A stretch of DNA of 64,000 nt, from NCBI RefSeq assembly GCF_008831285.2, contig NC_045148.1, positions 9,551,001 through 9,615,000 on the forward strand, read 5' to 3'. Every line of letters begins with the position of its first letter. Within the stretch, counting starts at the first letter, position 1. Origin of the DNA: Nymphaea colorata. Taxonomy: Eukaryota > Streptophyta > Magnoliopsida > Nymphaeales > Nymphaeaceae. Positions 9,627-20,448 of the stretch are shown here, in pieces. Made by a program: the position numbers and the translations under genes. Below the pieces are notes generated by a model. It searched no databases. It worked only from the letters and a program-made list of their open reading frames with translations, and was not told the DNA's origin.

Positions 9627-12452
9627 GACGTTAATATTATTCAAAATGATCAAAGGACTTCTATTCTTGCTGCTCAGTCCCATGATGGAGACAAATATAA
9701 TCAAATCAAGGAGAAGGGAAGACTTCGACTAAAATGTGAGCATTGCGGGAAACTCGGCCACATCAAGGCAAGGTGTTATTTCCTCGTTGGTTTTCCTAAC
9801 AAGTCGGGTTCTTCCATTGCATCAACAAGGCCAAAGGTGAACGCCACGAGGTCTCCTGCTACCGAACAATCCCAAACTCAGCTATTTCAAAAATTTCTTG
9901 AGTTCATAGAAAACTCAAGCCGAGGTACCAATGACCCCAAAGTAAATCTTTCAGGTAAGCTCCCACCATTCATTTCTTGTACCACAACCAGTCAATCATG
10001 GATTCTTGACACCGGTGCAACACACCACATCACCAATGTCTTATCTAATCTTGATCAACCCATAATCATAGATCATCCACCAATCAGTCTACCCGATGGC
10101 TCTAAAACTGCTGTCTCACATGTAGGAGATGTGATTATTTCCCCCACCATTACTCTAAAAAATGTTTTATATGTCCCAACATTTCATTTCAATCTCATCT
10201 CCATACCTAAGCTTTGTAGTGACTCAAAATGTGATGCAAAGTTTAATGAAAACTTTTGCTTGTTGCAGGACCGTCACTCGACGACTACGATTGGAACGGG
10301 TAAACTGAAAAATGGTTTGTACGTCCTCAATGAAGAAAGAGTTGCTGTTAGTACAACCATAACCAAACCTATACATTGGCATCTCAGACTTGGGCATGCT
10401 TCTAATCCCAAACTTCTTATGTTATCTCGATTGAAACTCATTGATTCTTATATGCCATTTGATAATTGTGATACTTGCTTTGTTGCTAAAAGTACTAGAC
10501 TTCCATTTCCAACTAGTTCAATCTCTACTCATGCACCTTTTGAATTGATTCACTGTGATGTTTGGGGAGGCTACCAGACACCTTCATTAAGTGGCGCACA
10601 TTATTTCTTAACTATAGTAGACAATTTTTCTCGATCTACATGGGTTTATCTTATGAGACACAAATCTGAAGTTTTTTGCATGATTAGAAATTTTGTCACA
10701 CTTATAGAAAATCAATTTCAAAGAAAAATTAAACTTATTAGGAGTGACAATGGGACAGAATTTTTTTCTCAAGATATGCAAAATTTTCTTCATGAAAAAG
10801 GAATTGATCGTCAACATAGTTGTGTTGCGACACCACAACAAAATGGAGTAGTTGAACGCAAGCATAGAGATCTTTTAAACATGGCGCGATCCCTTCTTTT
10901 TCAAGCAAATTTGCCCATCAAATTTTGGGGAGAATGCATTACTACAGCAGCTTATTTGATAAATAGGTTGCCCACCGATGCACTTCACAATAAAACACCT
11001 TATGAAATCTTGTTCCAAAAAGCCCCCAATTACAAACACTTACGTGTGTTTGGATGTCTATGCTATGCCCATAATATTTACAAAAAGCATAAATTTGATA
11101 TGCGTGCAAGAAGATGTATCTTCCTTGGATATCCATATGGACAAGCGGCATATCAAGTTTATGATCTTGAAAACAATGTTTTGTTCACAAGTAGGGATGT
11201 TCGTTTTTGTGAAAACTATTTTCCCTACAAAAGTGAGAATACTACTAATGGAGATGAAATAGTAGTGCTTCCCTTACCATTCAGTGATCAAATCTTAGGC
11301 GAACATGAGCTCTTTCCACATCCAACCCAACACCAAGATCCCATTCCTGATTTACAAACAAATCATGACCACCACAATATTCAACCTAGTGATGAACTAG
11401 GCAACCAAACCCAAGATACTAGTAACCCCGACACCACCAATGATTCCATCCAACTCCGTAGGTCTTCCCGCCCAAGCCATATGCCCAATCACCTTAAGGA
11501 CTACAAGTGTTTTTCTGCCCTACCCGTTTCCAACAAGTTGTTAACAAGTGATGGTTCGACAACACCAAAAGGTACACGTTATCCAATTGCATCATATATT
11601 GATGTCTCAAATTTCAGCTCTCATTATCAATGTTTCATGACTACCCTACTTGAGCAACATGAGCCTTCATCCTTTAGCCAAGCTATGCAGGACCCAAAGT
11701 GGCGAGAAGCCATGCGTGCTGAAATTGATGCAATGCAAGACAACCAGACTTGGACGGTCACCAAGCTACCTCCTGACAAAACCCCCATCGGTTGCAAATG
11801 GGTGTTTAAGATCAAATACCAATCTGATGGATCAGTTGAGAGATATAAGGCTCGTCTTGTTGCCAAAGGATACACTCAGACTGAAGGTGTTGATTATAAT
11901 GAAACCTTTGCCCCCGTTGCCAAAATTTCTACCATCCGCTGTTTGCTCGCCCTTGCAGCCATTAAAAAGTGGCATCTATTTCAGGTTGATGTTAATAATG
12001 CATTTCTTCATGGCGACTTAGTAGAAGAAGTATATATGCACTTGCCACCTGGGTTCACTCGACAAGGGGAGAAAGATATGGTATGTCGATTGAACAAATC
12101 CATTTATGGACTTAAACAATCGTCTCGAAATTGGTTCTCTAAATTGACAACATTTCTGACAAATTTGGGGTTTTCCCAATCAAAGGCAGATTACTCCTTA
12201 TTTTCCAAAACCACGACTAGAGGAAGCATCTTTCTAGTAATCTATGTAGATGATATAATTATTGCAGGTGACGACTTAGTGGGAATCAAGAATCTCAAAT
12301 TTGTGATGAATGAAAAATTCAAGTTAAAAGACTTGGGCAAGCTTAGGTACATGCTCGGCATTGAAGTCGCAAGATCTGAAAAAGGGATATTTTTATCTCA
12401 AAAGAAATATCTCCTCAATATTAACAGGCTATATGGGAGCAAAACCACATGA
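9627..12452 (+). pseudogene. copia Gag end and Pol: zinc knuckle, protease, integrase, reverse transcriptase
   Basis: Same frame as gag, read after the TGA. Order seen: CCHC knuckle CEHCGKLGHIKARC (from 9735), protease WILDTGATHHIT with catalytic Asp at 10008-10010, pre-integrase HWHLRLGHAS and CDTCFVAK, integrase core with HCDVWGGY, DNGTEFF and QQNGVVERKHR, then reverse transcriptase with CKWVFKIKYQSDGSVERYKARLVAKGYTQ split by ordinary spacing, VDVNNAFLHGDL and YVDD at 12243-12254. All key catalytic residues I can identify are intact. The frame ends at 12450-12452 because of an indel just upstream; the protein continues in another frame. Confidence 0.93.
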
Positions 12453-13191
12453 CTCTCCTATGGAACAGCAGTTGAAGCTTGATAATGAAGAAGGAGAGGT
12501 CCTCAAAGAAGCCAGTCAATACAGAAAAATCATTGGTAAGCTCATATATTTGACTATAACTAGACCTGATATCGTACATACAGTACATATATTAAGTCAA
12601 TTTATGAGCAAACCTCGCGTCCCGCATAGAGAAGCAATGAATCGTCTTCTAAAGTACCTAAAGGGAACTGCAGGCTATGGGGTATTATTGTCTTCAGAAG
12701 GTCCCATTCAACTTAAAGCATATTGTGATTCAGATTGGGCATCATGTCCCATGACTCGAAGATCTACAAGTGGATATTGCACTATGATCGGCAACAGTCT
12801 CATTACGTGGAAAACAAAAAAACAAACAACAGTTTCTAGGTCTTCCGCTGAAGCTGAATACCGATCCATGGCACTTACAACATGTGAACTCATATGGCTT
12901 AAAGCGCTTTTACAAGATTTTGGGATATTTCACACACAGCCGATCACTTTATTTTGTGATAATCAAGCCGCAATGCACATAGCAGCCAATCCTGTGTTTC
13001 ATGAGCGGACCAAGCATATTGAAATTGACTGCCATATTGTCAGAGATAAAATTCTAAGTGGAGAGATTCAAACTCAGTTTGTGCCTTCATCTCAGCAAGT
13101 TGCAGATGTGTTCACTAAGTCACTAGGACGAGAAGTGTTCCAAACATTAAGAAGCAAGTTGGCACTCTTCAATCCAGGAACGCCAACTTGA
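12453..13191 (+). pseudogene. copia Pol C-terminal part: connection and RNase H, frameshifted
   Basis: This frame is open from 12361 and takes over pol at about 12420-12450 with GYMGAKPHDSPMEQQ. It holds TRPDIVHTVHILSQFM, RLLKYLKGT, RNase H (AYCDSDWASC, STSGYC, SSAEAEYRSM, LFCDNQAAMHIA, HERTKHIEIDCH) and VADVFTKSLG before the stop at 13189-13191. RNase H removes the RNA template during reverse transcription. The shift relative to the upstream frame corresponds to +1 or -2 nt. Conserved spacing suggests that a few codons were lost next to YLLNI. Confidence 0.92.
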
Positions 13192-13198
13192 AGGGGAG
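13188..13198 (+). promoter_or_regulatory. polypurine tract of copia element
   Basis: The purine-rich ttgaaggggag directly precedes the 3' LTR and would prime plus-strand DNA synthesis. Confidence 0.9.
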
Positions 13199-13434
13199 TG
13201 TTGGAAAGATCTCAACTGATAAACTTTCCATAACAAAAATCTTGGTATCACAACAGTTTTGGTTCATCTTTATCAAGAGCTTGATCCAATCCCTACAAGA
13301 TCTCTGTTATCTCATTGAGAGGCTTACCCAAAACTGTGTAACGTCAACTATAAATATGTTGGCCTGTCATGAATACAAAGTGTGATATTTTCTTCTTCTC
13401 TTTCTTTCTGTTCCTCACTTTCACAAGTTTATCA
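13199..13434 (+). repeat. 3' LTR
   Basis: 236 bp, identical by eye to 8275-8510. Confidence 0.97.
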
Positions 13435-13439
13435 CAAGC
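13435..13439. repeat. target-site duplication of copia element, right
   Basis: CAAGC, matching 8270-8274. Confidence 0.95.
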
Positions 13440-14212
13440 TGTAACCGTCCTCCCCACAGGCTAGTTTTCAAAGGGTTGGAATTTCTTTAGGTTAACATTG
13501 TGCCATTTTCTTGTAAAATGCATGAAAATCAGCTACATATTCCTTTTATTTATACTTGCTGTGGGTCATTAATTGTATGTTGTTTCTTGGTTTGGAGTCT
13601 ATTGAATTCCTTCAGGAGGCTTTGTTTCGGAGATTCAATGGTGGATCAGGAGGCGATTCTATTGCAAATAGTTCAATTTGTGTCAGATACTCTGGTTTAA
13701 ATGTAGTCATGTGGAAAATTTGCGTCATTTCAGAATATGGCAGTTCACAGGGACTTTATCAAATCTAGTCGAGAGTCTTAAGAAGGTGCTCCAGAACTCG
13801 CGTGGTCGAATCATATGAGAATTACTTCAATGCTTTGGCTCCAGACCAAAATGCTCAGCCCGATTTTGGAGCGTGATGGCTGGATGCTAGAGATTGCTTC
13901 ATCAATAATCGGTGGAAGCTGAAGGCGTGCTGGTTTTGGCAAAGACTTCCGTGGCTGAGAAGTGAATATGTCTTGGGTTTTGATCTGGATCTGATTCATA
14001 CTTGTTTGTAGTCCCGCCCACAAAAATGAAACGCACCGAGAAGAAGAAAGCCCAGACCATATAAATGAAAGCCCAGTCCCTCACTCTACACTCACCAATC
14101 TTCTCAATTCTTCTTCTTCTTCTTCTCCTTCTACCTCAGGCAGTCCGCGTCTTTCGCATCTTCTTCTTCTTCTTAAACGATTTCTCTTTGCTGATCTTTC
14201 TCCTCCTGAGCT
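13440..14212. other. non-coding flank with promoter-like end
   Basis: Before the copia insertion this was continuous with 8269. No gene is recognised. The last 150 bases look like a plus-strand promoter and leader: TATA-like tataaat at 14060-14066 followed by CT-rich (ttcttcttctt) sequence up to the MITE at 14213. Confidence 0.45.
14060..14066 (+). promoter_or_regulatory. TATA-like box
   Basis: tataaat followed after about 30 bases by tctacactcacc and pyrimidine runs resembling a plant 5' leader. No reading frame follows, because a MITE lies immediately downstream. Confidence 0.3.
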
Positions 14213-14667
14213 AGGGATGTCAATCTATCTGATTTTGAATCAAATATTGGGCTAAATCATTCCAAAAAAGTTGGATATGAAAAAAAAAATCTGATTGAGA
14301 AATCAGATCATATTCAGATTTAAAAAATAGCATTCAATCGGATTTGGATATCCATAAATATTCTATTGGATTTGGATGTCGATTTGAATCAACTTTATTT
14401 TTAAATAACTATCATACATCTAATGTTCTTACATTCTAGACATCAATCAAATTCGGTTCAAAATTTAGATCCAGATTCAAATATGAATGTAAAAATTGCA
14501 TTAAGAACAGATTGAGATTGTGACATGGGATTTCGGAATTAGATTCAGATATAACTTTTATTTGTATGTATTCAAATTTGAATTTAAATGTGGATAATCT
14601 GAATATCTAAAAAAGCGGATACCATTAAAGGGTACATCTAATTCAAATCTGATCTACTCACAACCCT
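14213..14667. mobile_element. MITE, second copy of the AGGGATGTCAA family
   Basis: Starts ctagggatgtcaatc and ends ctcacaaccctag, an imperfect inverted match. The interior aligns with 6879-7286 (tgaatatctaaaaaagcggat, ttgaatttaaatgtgg). Non-coding. Confidence 0.6.
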
Positions 14668-15423
14668 AGGATGAATGACGCTATCCTTCATAGCCTAATA
14701 TCTTGCATAGTCTAATATCTCACGATGAATGGCATTTTGCATGTCAAATACAGGGACAAATATCTTACGATGATTGAGTGTGTCTTGCATGTTAAATGCA
14801 GGGAGTAATATTTCAATCAAGTCCAATAGTCCATTATTCACTTTTCTATTCAATTATTGGACAAAACCCGTCCAACCCGTTCATTCAACTTGTGATAATA
14901 GACAATGTTGCTTCCAAAGTGTCCTAGTTATAGTTAATGAATGAAGGGTTTCAGATGTCATTAGTTCGCCCAGTTCGCCCAATGCTCTGGTTCTATTTGG
15001 CCTGCTAATGATCTGTTTTTTATCTTGTTTTGGGAGGTTGATTTTTCATGATCATGCTTCCATAGGTTTTTTGCTCTCTTTCATTCAACTAACTGTTAGA
15101 AGATTCCTACCGTTGCTATGTTGTTCACAACTTTTTATCATCTTTGAGGTACATGAAGTTCTTGAGGGGAAAGCTTGTAGCAAACAAGCTCAATTTCCCC
15201 ACCACAACTTGTTCGTCACACATATTCGTAAAATTATTTATGTTACGACAACGAAAAGACGTGACGGAATTGAATGGTTGAAAAACATGAATCACAGACG
15301 ACACCTTAAACAGAAGAGGCACGCACACTCTCCCCTGCCAATCTTTTATTCTAGCGTAAAAGCCAAGAAGTAGAAAAGAAAGACATGCACGGCTTGTGCA
15401 TTTGGAGCTCTCTTCACTTTTTG
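14668..15423. other. non-coding stretch
   Basis: Contains two short similar phrases (atatctcacgatgaatggc and atatcttacgatgattgag). The right half is probably 3' flank of the minus-strand zinc-finger pseudogene. A 121-codon open frame at 15008-15373 shows no recognisable domain and I do not call it. Confidence 0.45.
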
Positions 15424-15895
15424 CATACAATGCCGCGACCATTCAAGCTGCTCTTGCAAGGTGGGAGAAGTTGGAGTTGTTGGTGTTGGTGTTGTGGTGG
15501 CGGTGACTCCTCCGTCCCAGTGGCAGCGCTTGTGGCCACCGAGCGCCTAGCTGGTGGGGAAGAGCTTGAAGCAGACGGAACACTGGTGGATCTTGGCAAC
15601 CTTGGCGCGCTCAGCCGATTGGTCGCCGGAGGCGGTGGTCTTCATGTGGCTGGCCTTGTGACCACCGAGCTCTTGATAGGAGGAGGGGAAGGCCTTGTCG
15701 TAGACAGAGCAGCGGTAAGTGGTAAGTGAGGGCGGGTGGCACCTCCACCGCTATCGGTACTGGCGTCGGTCCAGCGCGGCCGCTGTTGGTGAGCATGATG
15801 AGGCATTGTGCGAGGTACTCTTCCTCCGATCTGGGGCGCTTGGAGCGTTTCTCCTTGTTCTTCCATGAAACCAGTTCTGCTTAAACGCTGGGCAT
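15424..15895 (-). pseudogene. ZAT-type C2H2 zinc-finger gene, degenerate
   Basis: From ATG at 15895 (minus) it reads MPSV, stop, AELVSWKNKEKRSKRPRSEEEYLAQCLIMLTNSGR: the basic nuclear signal and EEYLA-CLIML box of ZAT10-type stress transcription repressors. After a frameshift (near 15730-15760) it reads two fingers with the plant-specific QALGGH spacing: [19 protein letters not shown] and [11 protein letters not shown]-stop-ALGGHKRCH. Lesions: TAA at codon 5, a frameshift, a zinc-binding Cys changed to Tyr and an Ala-to-Glu change in finger 1, and Gln to stop (TAG) in finger 2. It cannot make a DNA-binding protein. The 3' limit is approximate; no C-terminal EAR motif was seen. Confidence 0.85.
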
Positions 15896-15910
15896 GGTTA
15901 CGCCAAACAC
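15763..15910 (-). repeat. inverted repeat, left arm (ZAT N-terminal part)
   Basis: 148 bp matching the reverse complement of 16069-16216 with two mismatches: one in the 5' leader, and one that makes the stop at codon 5 in this arm only (TAA here, GAA in the right arm). The loop between arms is 15911-16068. Confidence 0.92.
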
Positions 15911-16068
15911 CGGTTCTAGACAGCCGTGACCGCGGAGCACATATATATAGTTAAATGGGAAGTGTTAATAGTAATTCTTAATCTTGAGTTACTACTAGGT
16001 ATCCACTGAAACCAGAAACTTTTTGACAAAAGCAGCACTTTCAACTGCATCTTGATCCTCGAAAAAAA

Positions 16069-16216
16069 GTGTTCGGCGTAACCATGCCCAGCGTTGAAGC
16101 AGAACTGGTTTCATGGAAGAACAAGGAGAAACGCTCCAAGCGCCCCAGATCGGAGGAAGAGTACCTCGCACAATGCCTCATCATGCTCACCAACAGCGGC
16201 CGCGCTGGACCGACGC
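16069..16216 (+). repeat. inverted repeat, right arm (ZAT N-terminal part)
   Basis: Holds ATG at 16084 and reads MPSVEAELVSWKNKEKR and on to LTNSGRAGPT without a stop. It then leaves the homology and runs into unrelated sequence. It is an inverted partial copy of the pseudogene at 15424-15895. Confidence 0.92.
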
Positions 16217-16253
16217 GGGGGAGAGAGAGAGCGTGAGTGTTGAGGGAGGGGGC

Positions 16254-16262
16254 GTATTTATA
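16254..16262 (-). promoter_or_regulatory. TATA-like box facing the inverted repeat
   Basis: On the minus strand this reads CTATAAATACGCC, followed by CT-rich leader-like sequence (CTCTCTCTCTC) and then the right arm about 38 bases on. Transcription from here would cross right arm, loop and left arm. Confidence 0.45.
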
Positions 16263-16270
16263 GGGAAGCA

Positions 16271-16303
16271 GCATAGGGCCCACATTTTATGGTTGAGAAA
16301 ACT
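16271..16303. repeat. 33-bp direct repeat, copy 1
   Basis: Begins gcatagggcccaca and ends ggttgagaaaact. It matches 16430-16462 with one mismatch. Confidence 0.9.
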
Positions 16304-16308
16304 GGTGA

Positions 16309-16312
<4 letters not shown>

Positions 16313-16368
<56 letters not shown>
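16313..16368. repeat. (TA)n microsatellite
   Basis: About 28 TA units between the two 33-bp direct repeats. Confidence 0.95.
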
Positions 16369-16373
<5 letters not shown>

Positions 16374-16429
16374 ATAAATATTTAAGATTTTTGTTTAAAA
16401 ATAAAAAACTAGCGTGGAGTATAGCCACT

Positions 16430-16462
16430 GCATAGGGCCCACAATTTATGGTTGAGAAAACT
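16430..16462. repeat. 33-bp direct repeat, copy 2
   Basis: See 16271-16303. The 126 bp between the copies is mostly the TA microsatellite. Confidence 0.9.
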
Positions 16463-17880
16463 CTGGTTTGAAAGAAAAAGGTCCCTTTGGTTGTTTGTCG
16501 ACAAGCTCGGGGAAAATGTCATTTTCAAAGAGAAGCCCGAAAGAGCCTGGAAGTTTTGTCCTCCAAAACTCAGTTGTTCCATTTACTTTGTTTAGGACAA
16601 CTTCCCATGAGTGGTTGATGGTTGCGTTACAGTCAGGAATCTTTGATTCCTCAAACGTAAGGCATGCATGGTCTGGTTTTTGGAAATAAACACACAAACA
16701 TGAGCGAGGGCGAGAGAGACAGAGGGAGAGAGTTCAGCAAGTCATTTAACCAGCGAAGTAACATCATAAAGAGTCGACAAAAGATAGGAAGCAGACATTT
16801 AGAAGTTATCTCAGCATTAAAGTTTCACTTAAGATCTTCTAAAGTTCCATAATGGCTCCAAAACTTCGGCATTGAAGTTTCGTGTTTGTCTGAAGCTAGA
16901 AATTTCCACCTAATTTGAACTAAAGTTCCAACCACACAGTAAAGTTTAATGTACTCAAATGGACTCTAATGAAACAAAAGCATAAACAAGAGTCTTTCAT
17001 CCTCCCCGCTCTATTCTGAGGTTGTTCATTTGAAGCATAAAGCTTCAATATCTCTACACGCCGTTATGATTAAGGAGAGCAAGGTGATCAGGCCATGGAC
17101 CTGTTATGCCATTTTTGAGGGACACGTTTGTGCCTCAATTAGAGAGAATGTAGGTTGAGTGAATAGAGGTCGTTAGTGGACAACTATCAAATGACCTCGT
17201 ACCACAAGGGGCGGAGCAGGATGCCACGCTAGTCTAGCTACTGCTATGCAAGTTTGCATGGGGCTGGGCGTCGTCTTCATCGTAAGCTGCCCGGTGCCAG
17301 AGGCCTGTTGACTCTCGGCTAGTGTGGCGGCCTGCCTTGACCTGGACGGTCTAGTCTCTCCCATGTAAGTTTTCGCAGGGCCATGCCTCATCCTCGATAT
17401 AAGCTGCCTTGCGTTGATGGCCTGCTGGCAGATTTGCCGTCTCCAAGACTGAGCTGCTCTCGTGAGTATCTACTTGTCTGTGGCCAGCCCTCATCACCGT
17501 GGTCGGTTTGGTGCCTTCCTCTGTCTCGTGCATCACTCGACCTGGCCTCATAATTGGTCCGGCCATATAATCCCTTATGGAATAGCGACTCTCCTTATCC
17601 AGGTGATGCTGCTTGACCTCAGCCTGCCATTCCAGTCCTCGGATTCCTGGTTATTCGCCTTCAGCCCTTTCCCATTCTGTGGACCCCTTCGTCGGGGACA
17701 GCTGTGTGGAGTTTGAGGGGCTTGGCCAACTTGGTCTGGGTGCGCGGTGGCCGTGGTAAGGTCCAACCTCGGGGTGCCTGAGACTGCCCTTTACCTCCTG
17801 ATGCCTATCAAGCACAACCTGACTATGACACAAGTTTTAATCTTTCAAAGACCATCAGGTTGCAGCAGGTTCACCATAGT
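16463..17880. other. unassigned stretch, partly GC-richer
   Basis: 16446-16697 holds an 83-codon minus frame (SWEVVLNKVNG, FWRTKLPGSFGLLF) that I do not recognise. 17170-17770 is richer in G/C and has a degenerate tandem repeat of about 115 bp (atgcaagtttgcatggggct near 17247, atgtaagttttcgcagggcc near 17362). No gene is supported. Confidence 0.4.
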
Positions 17881-18113
17881 ATGCGTTGCTTCCAAGCTAG
17901 ATCATTTATATAAGAAAAAGAAACACACACGAATTGTTGGCCCCAATCATCGGCAAACCTATCTGCATGTGCATAAGCATGGGTGTGTGTCTGTGTACGC
18001 GGATACGAATTTTCAATCTTTGGTTTTAATATTAAGCTAACATTTGTGTTAATCAAGGAAAACAAGGAAAGTGAACTGATTATGTGATTTTGTTGGTATT
18101 TTGGCAAGGTTGC
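17881..18113. repeat. outer inverted repeat, left arm
   Basis: Reverse complement matches 27187-27428 (shared: atgcgttgcttccaagc, acacacacgaatt, tattttggcaaggttgc) with scattered differences. Confidence 0.85.
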
Positions 18114-19208
18114 GCTTAAACTTAGATGGAAATGCTATACAATGTTTTTTTGGTGATACTTGTCAGCTTGTTAATGTTATTCCCCAATATCTAAAGAGGT
18201 CATGAGCACCCAAAGCAGGGCTGGTGTTTTAAGGAAAAGGGTGAGGGCTGGTCTTTTAAGGAAAAGGGTGAGGGGTTTTGGTCTGATCCTTAGAAAAAAT
18301 AAAGGATGTCTTAAAAAGTCCAAAATTCCTGTGAAAAAGGTTTTTGGAGAAAAAAAGTAGACAACGAAACAATTGGATAATTAAAAAATATGAGGAACTA
18401 TCGAATCAAATCGGCTAGTCGGCCAATGCAGCGGCCGATTTAGCTGAAATTAGTTATAAATCAGCAAAAAATATTACTATCTTATTTTTGTAACAAATAT
18501 ATCATAAAAACGCAAGAAAATAATAAATTAAATTGTGCATGGCATTTGGTAGTAGGACTACTGCATCAGCATGGGGTACGTGAATCAATTCGATTTGCCG
18601 CCTACTCGATCGGTTTAAATAGCCGGTTTGGGCAACATTAGACGCTACCCAGTGCCATGTTTTTATAAAATTCCTATTTTATGGATTAGTCACGATTCTC
18701 CAAGAATTTACACTTTTATATATTTTACTATTTTAATCTATGCCGTCAGCCTTGGTTAAAATTAAAGGCAACCTGCAGAAATTGAAATTGATCAAGTTCA
18801 TGCAGTTACTTGCGATCATTCAAGTCGTAAACATTTAACCCAATTGATTGGAGAGTTCGTGGTAGTACTTCTCCCTTAGCGCATACGATACTTTGGATGC
18901 TTTCAAGTAAGTGAAGGCTGAGTATCAGTCCTGACCCCGACCCAATAAGGAGTTGGGCCTAGCTTGGCTACCCGAAACTTGAGCCCAGGCTCTACCCGAC
19001 CCAGTCCACCTGGTTAAATTTTAAAAATATATTTTTTAATATAAAACGATATATAAATATAATATATTTTTTAATATAAAACAATATATAAATATATTAA
19101 TCATAATAAACTATATTACATGAGTTTTATTTTTTAGTTATTCCCATACAGCTGGCTGGTTTGAAACAGTAAATAACTTAAAGCACTTACAATTTTCATA
19201 AGCTAACA
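18114..19208. other. non-coding stretch with a short tandem duplication
   Basis: 18900-19020 has a gacccgacccaa..gggcctagc segment like the ends of plant hAT MITEs. 19028-19097 holds two copies of an AT-rich 35-bp unit. A ggctggt(g/c)ttttaaggaaaagggtgagg phrase is duplicated at 18220-18275. No gene. Confidence 0.45.
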
Positions 19209-19857
19209 TTCATACCATTTCCAATTTTCCAGTAGACCAGGTGGATGATTCATTCCATCACCATAAAATGCGTTCGCAAGACCGAGAATAGTGGGACTTC
19301 GTCTGAATCGTCCACATGCTCTTGGCTCCCGTGTACTAATGGTCTCACGAGAGATGCCTATGTGAACAATCCAAAGGCAAAAATTTTGGTTGGACTTAAA
19401 AACTATCATTCCTTTAAGAGTCATTTGGAAAGCGTTTCATGAATCTGCCTTAAAGATTATGACAGCTTAGTTTTAATGTTTCATGAATCTGCTTCAATTT
19501 TTAGATAAATTCATGCAACAATCACAAAATATACCAACTACCAAACGATATGTTAAGGGTTGTTGGTAATAGCAATATATTATTATTGTACTATGAATCT
19601 GTCCAAAAAATAAAATAGATTCATGGAACATTTATAACTGGGTCATGAATTGATCTCATTTTCTTTAGGTATGTTCATAGGGCAGTAACAGAAATGTTAC
19701 GGCTGCTAAAACAGCCGTTTAAGGTGACCAATATATATACAAATAATCAAATACTCCAAAACATTAAGTAACCAAAAAATAAATATATTTTGTGGGGCTA
19801 GGGTCATGTGGCTCACCTTCACCACCTTGTTCCTAGGTAATAGATGACCACAACAAT
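19209..19857. repeat. inner inverted repeat, left arm
   Basis: Reverse complement aligns with 24779-25506 over its whole length, including taccatttccaattttcc, acatgctcttggctcccgtgt and aaaaaataaatatattttgt. Diverged, with indels. Confidence 0.82.
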
Positions 19858-20138
19858 GAACTGGAAACTTAGAGAGCCATCCTTTTTCATCGGCTACAAT
19901 CTTAACTTTGCGTCTGGTACTAAATTTGACATAAAAATTCCCAGATGGAGGGATATGAAGGAAGCCCATCAACTGGTGGTGGAGACAAATTAAGAAGACG
20001 AGATGGAGTCGTGATGTGTCGTGACTTTCTCCACTGCAACCCCTCATTGGACACGTTACAGCTTCAAACTGCAAGGAACGTGACTTATAAAGTCACCATT
20101 GGTCAGTATTATATAAATAAACAAACAGCTGGGAACTA

Positions 20139-20140
<2 letters not shown>

Positions 20141-20171
<31 letters not shown>
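20141..20171. repeat. (TA)n microsatellite
   Basis: About 15 uninterrupted units. Confidence 0.95.
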
Positions 20172-20175
<4 letters not shown>

Positions 20176-20415
20176 TAGGATAGCAACATAGTTGGCAAGC
20201 CTAAGAATCGAACTTGAACCAGTGAATGATCGGTCAATAAATCAGTGAGTTGACTCAGCGATACGGCCAAGTTAGGTCATAAATTTTATAGTGTACTTTA
20301 TTTAAATTTTGTAGCGTAATATACTATCTCGCCACCCAGCATAAAGCAACATAATCATGGTTATAGTTTATCAACAATTCTATCAATATAGGACGTCACA
20401 AACACTTGCTTAACT

Positions 20416-20443
<28 letters not shown>
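20416..20443. repeat. (TA)n microsatellite
   Basis: About 14 units. Confidence 0.95.

Positions 20444-20448
<5 letters not shown>

Larger units (their letters stand above)
8275..13434 (+). mobile_element. complete Ty1-copia retrotransposon with identical LTRs
   Basis: A 5160-bp element with two 236-bp LTRs that I find identical base for base, a CAAGC target duplication, a primer-binding site directly after the 5' LTR, a polypurine tract directly before the 3' LTR, and the copia order gag, protease, integrase, reverse transcriptase, RNase H. Identical LTRs indicate a recent insertion. Despite this, gag-pol carries one in-frame stop (9624-9626) and one frameshift (about 12410-12450), so it cannot make a full polyprotein by itself. 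Confidence 0.97.

Noticed and set aside
15385-15866. Plus- and minus-strand frames over the zinc-finger pseudogene in other frames
   Set aside because: Only the minus frame with KEKRSKRPRSEEEYLA and the GGHK fingers shows a family. The others are shadows.
16113-16385. Frame ending in a Tyr-Ile repeat (and similar ones at 7838 and 19945)
   Set aside because: The tail is a translated TA microsatellite.
20190-20215. aagaatcgaacttgaaccag as part of a tRNA gene
   Set aside because: No cloverleaf arms or acceptor stem could be formed around it.
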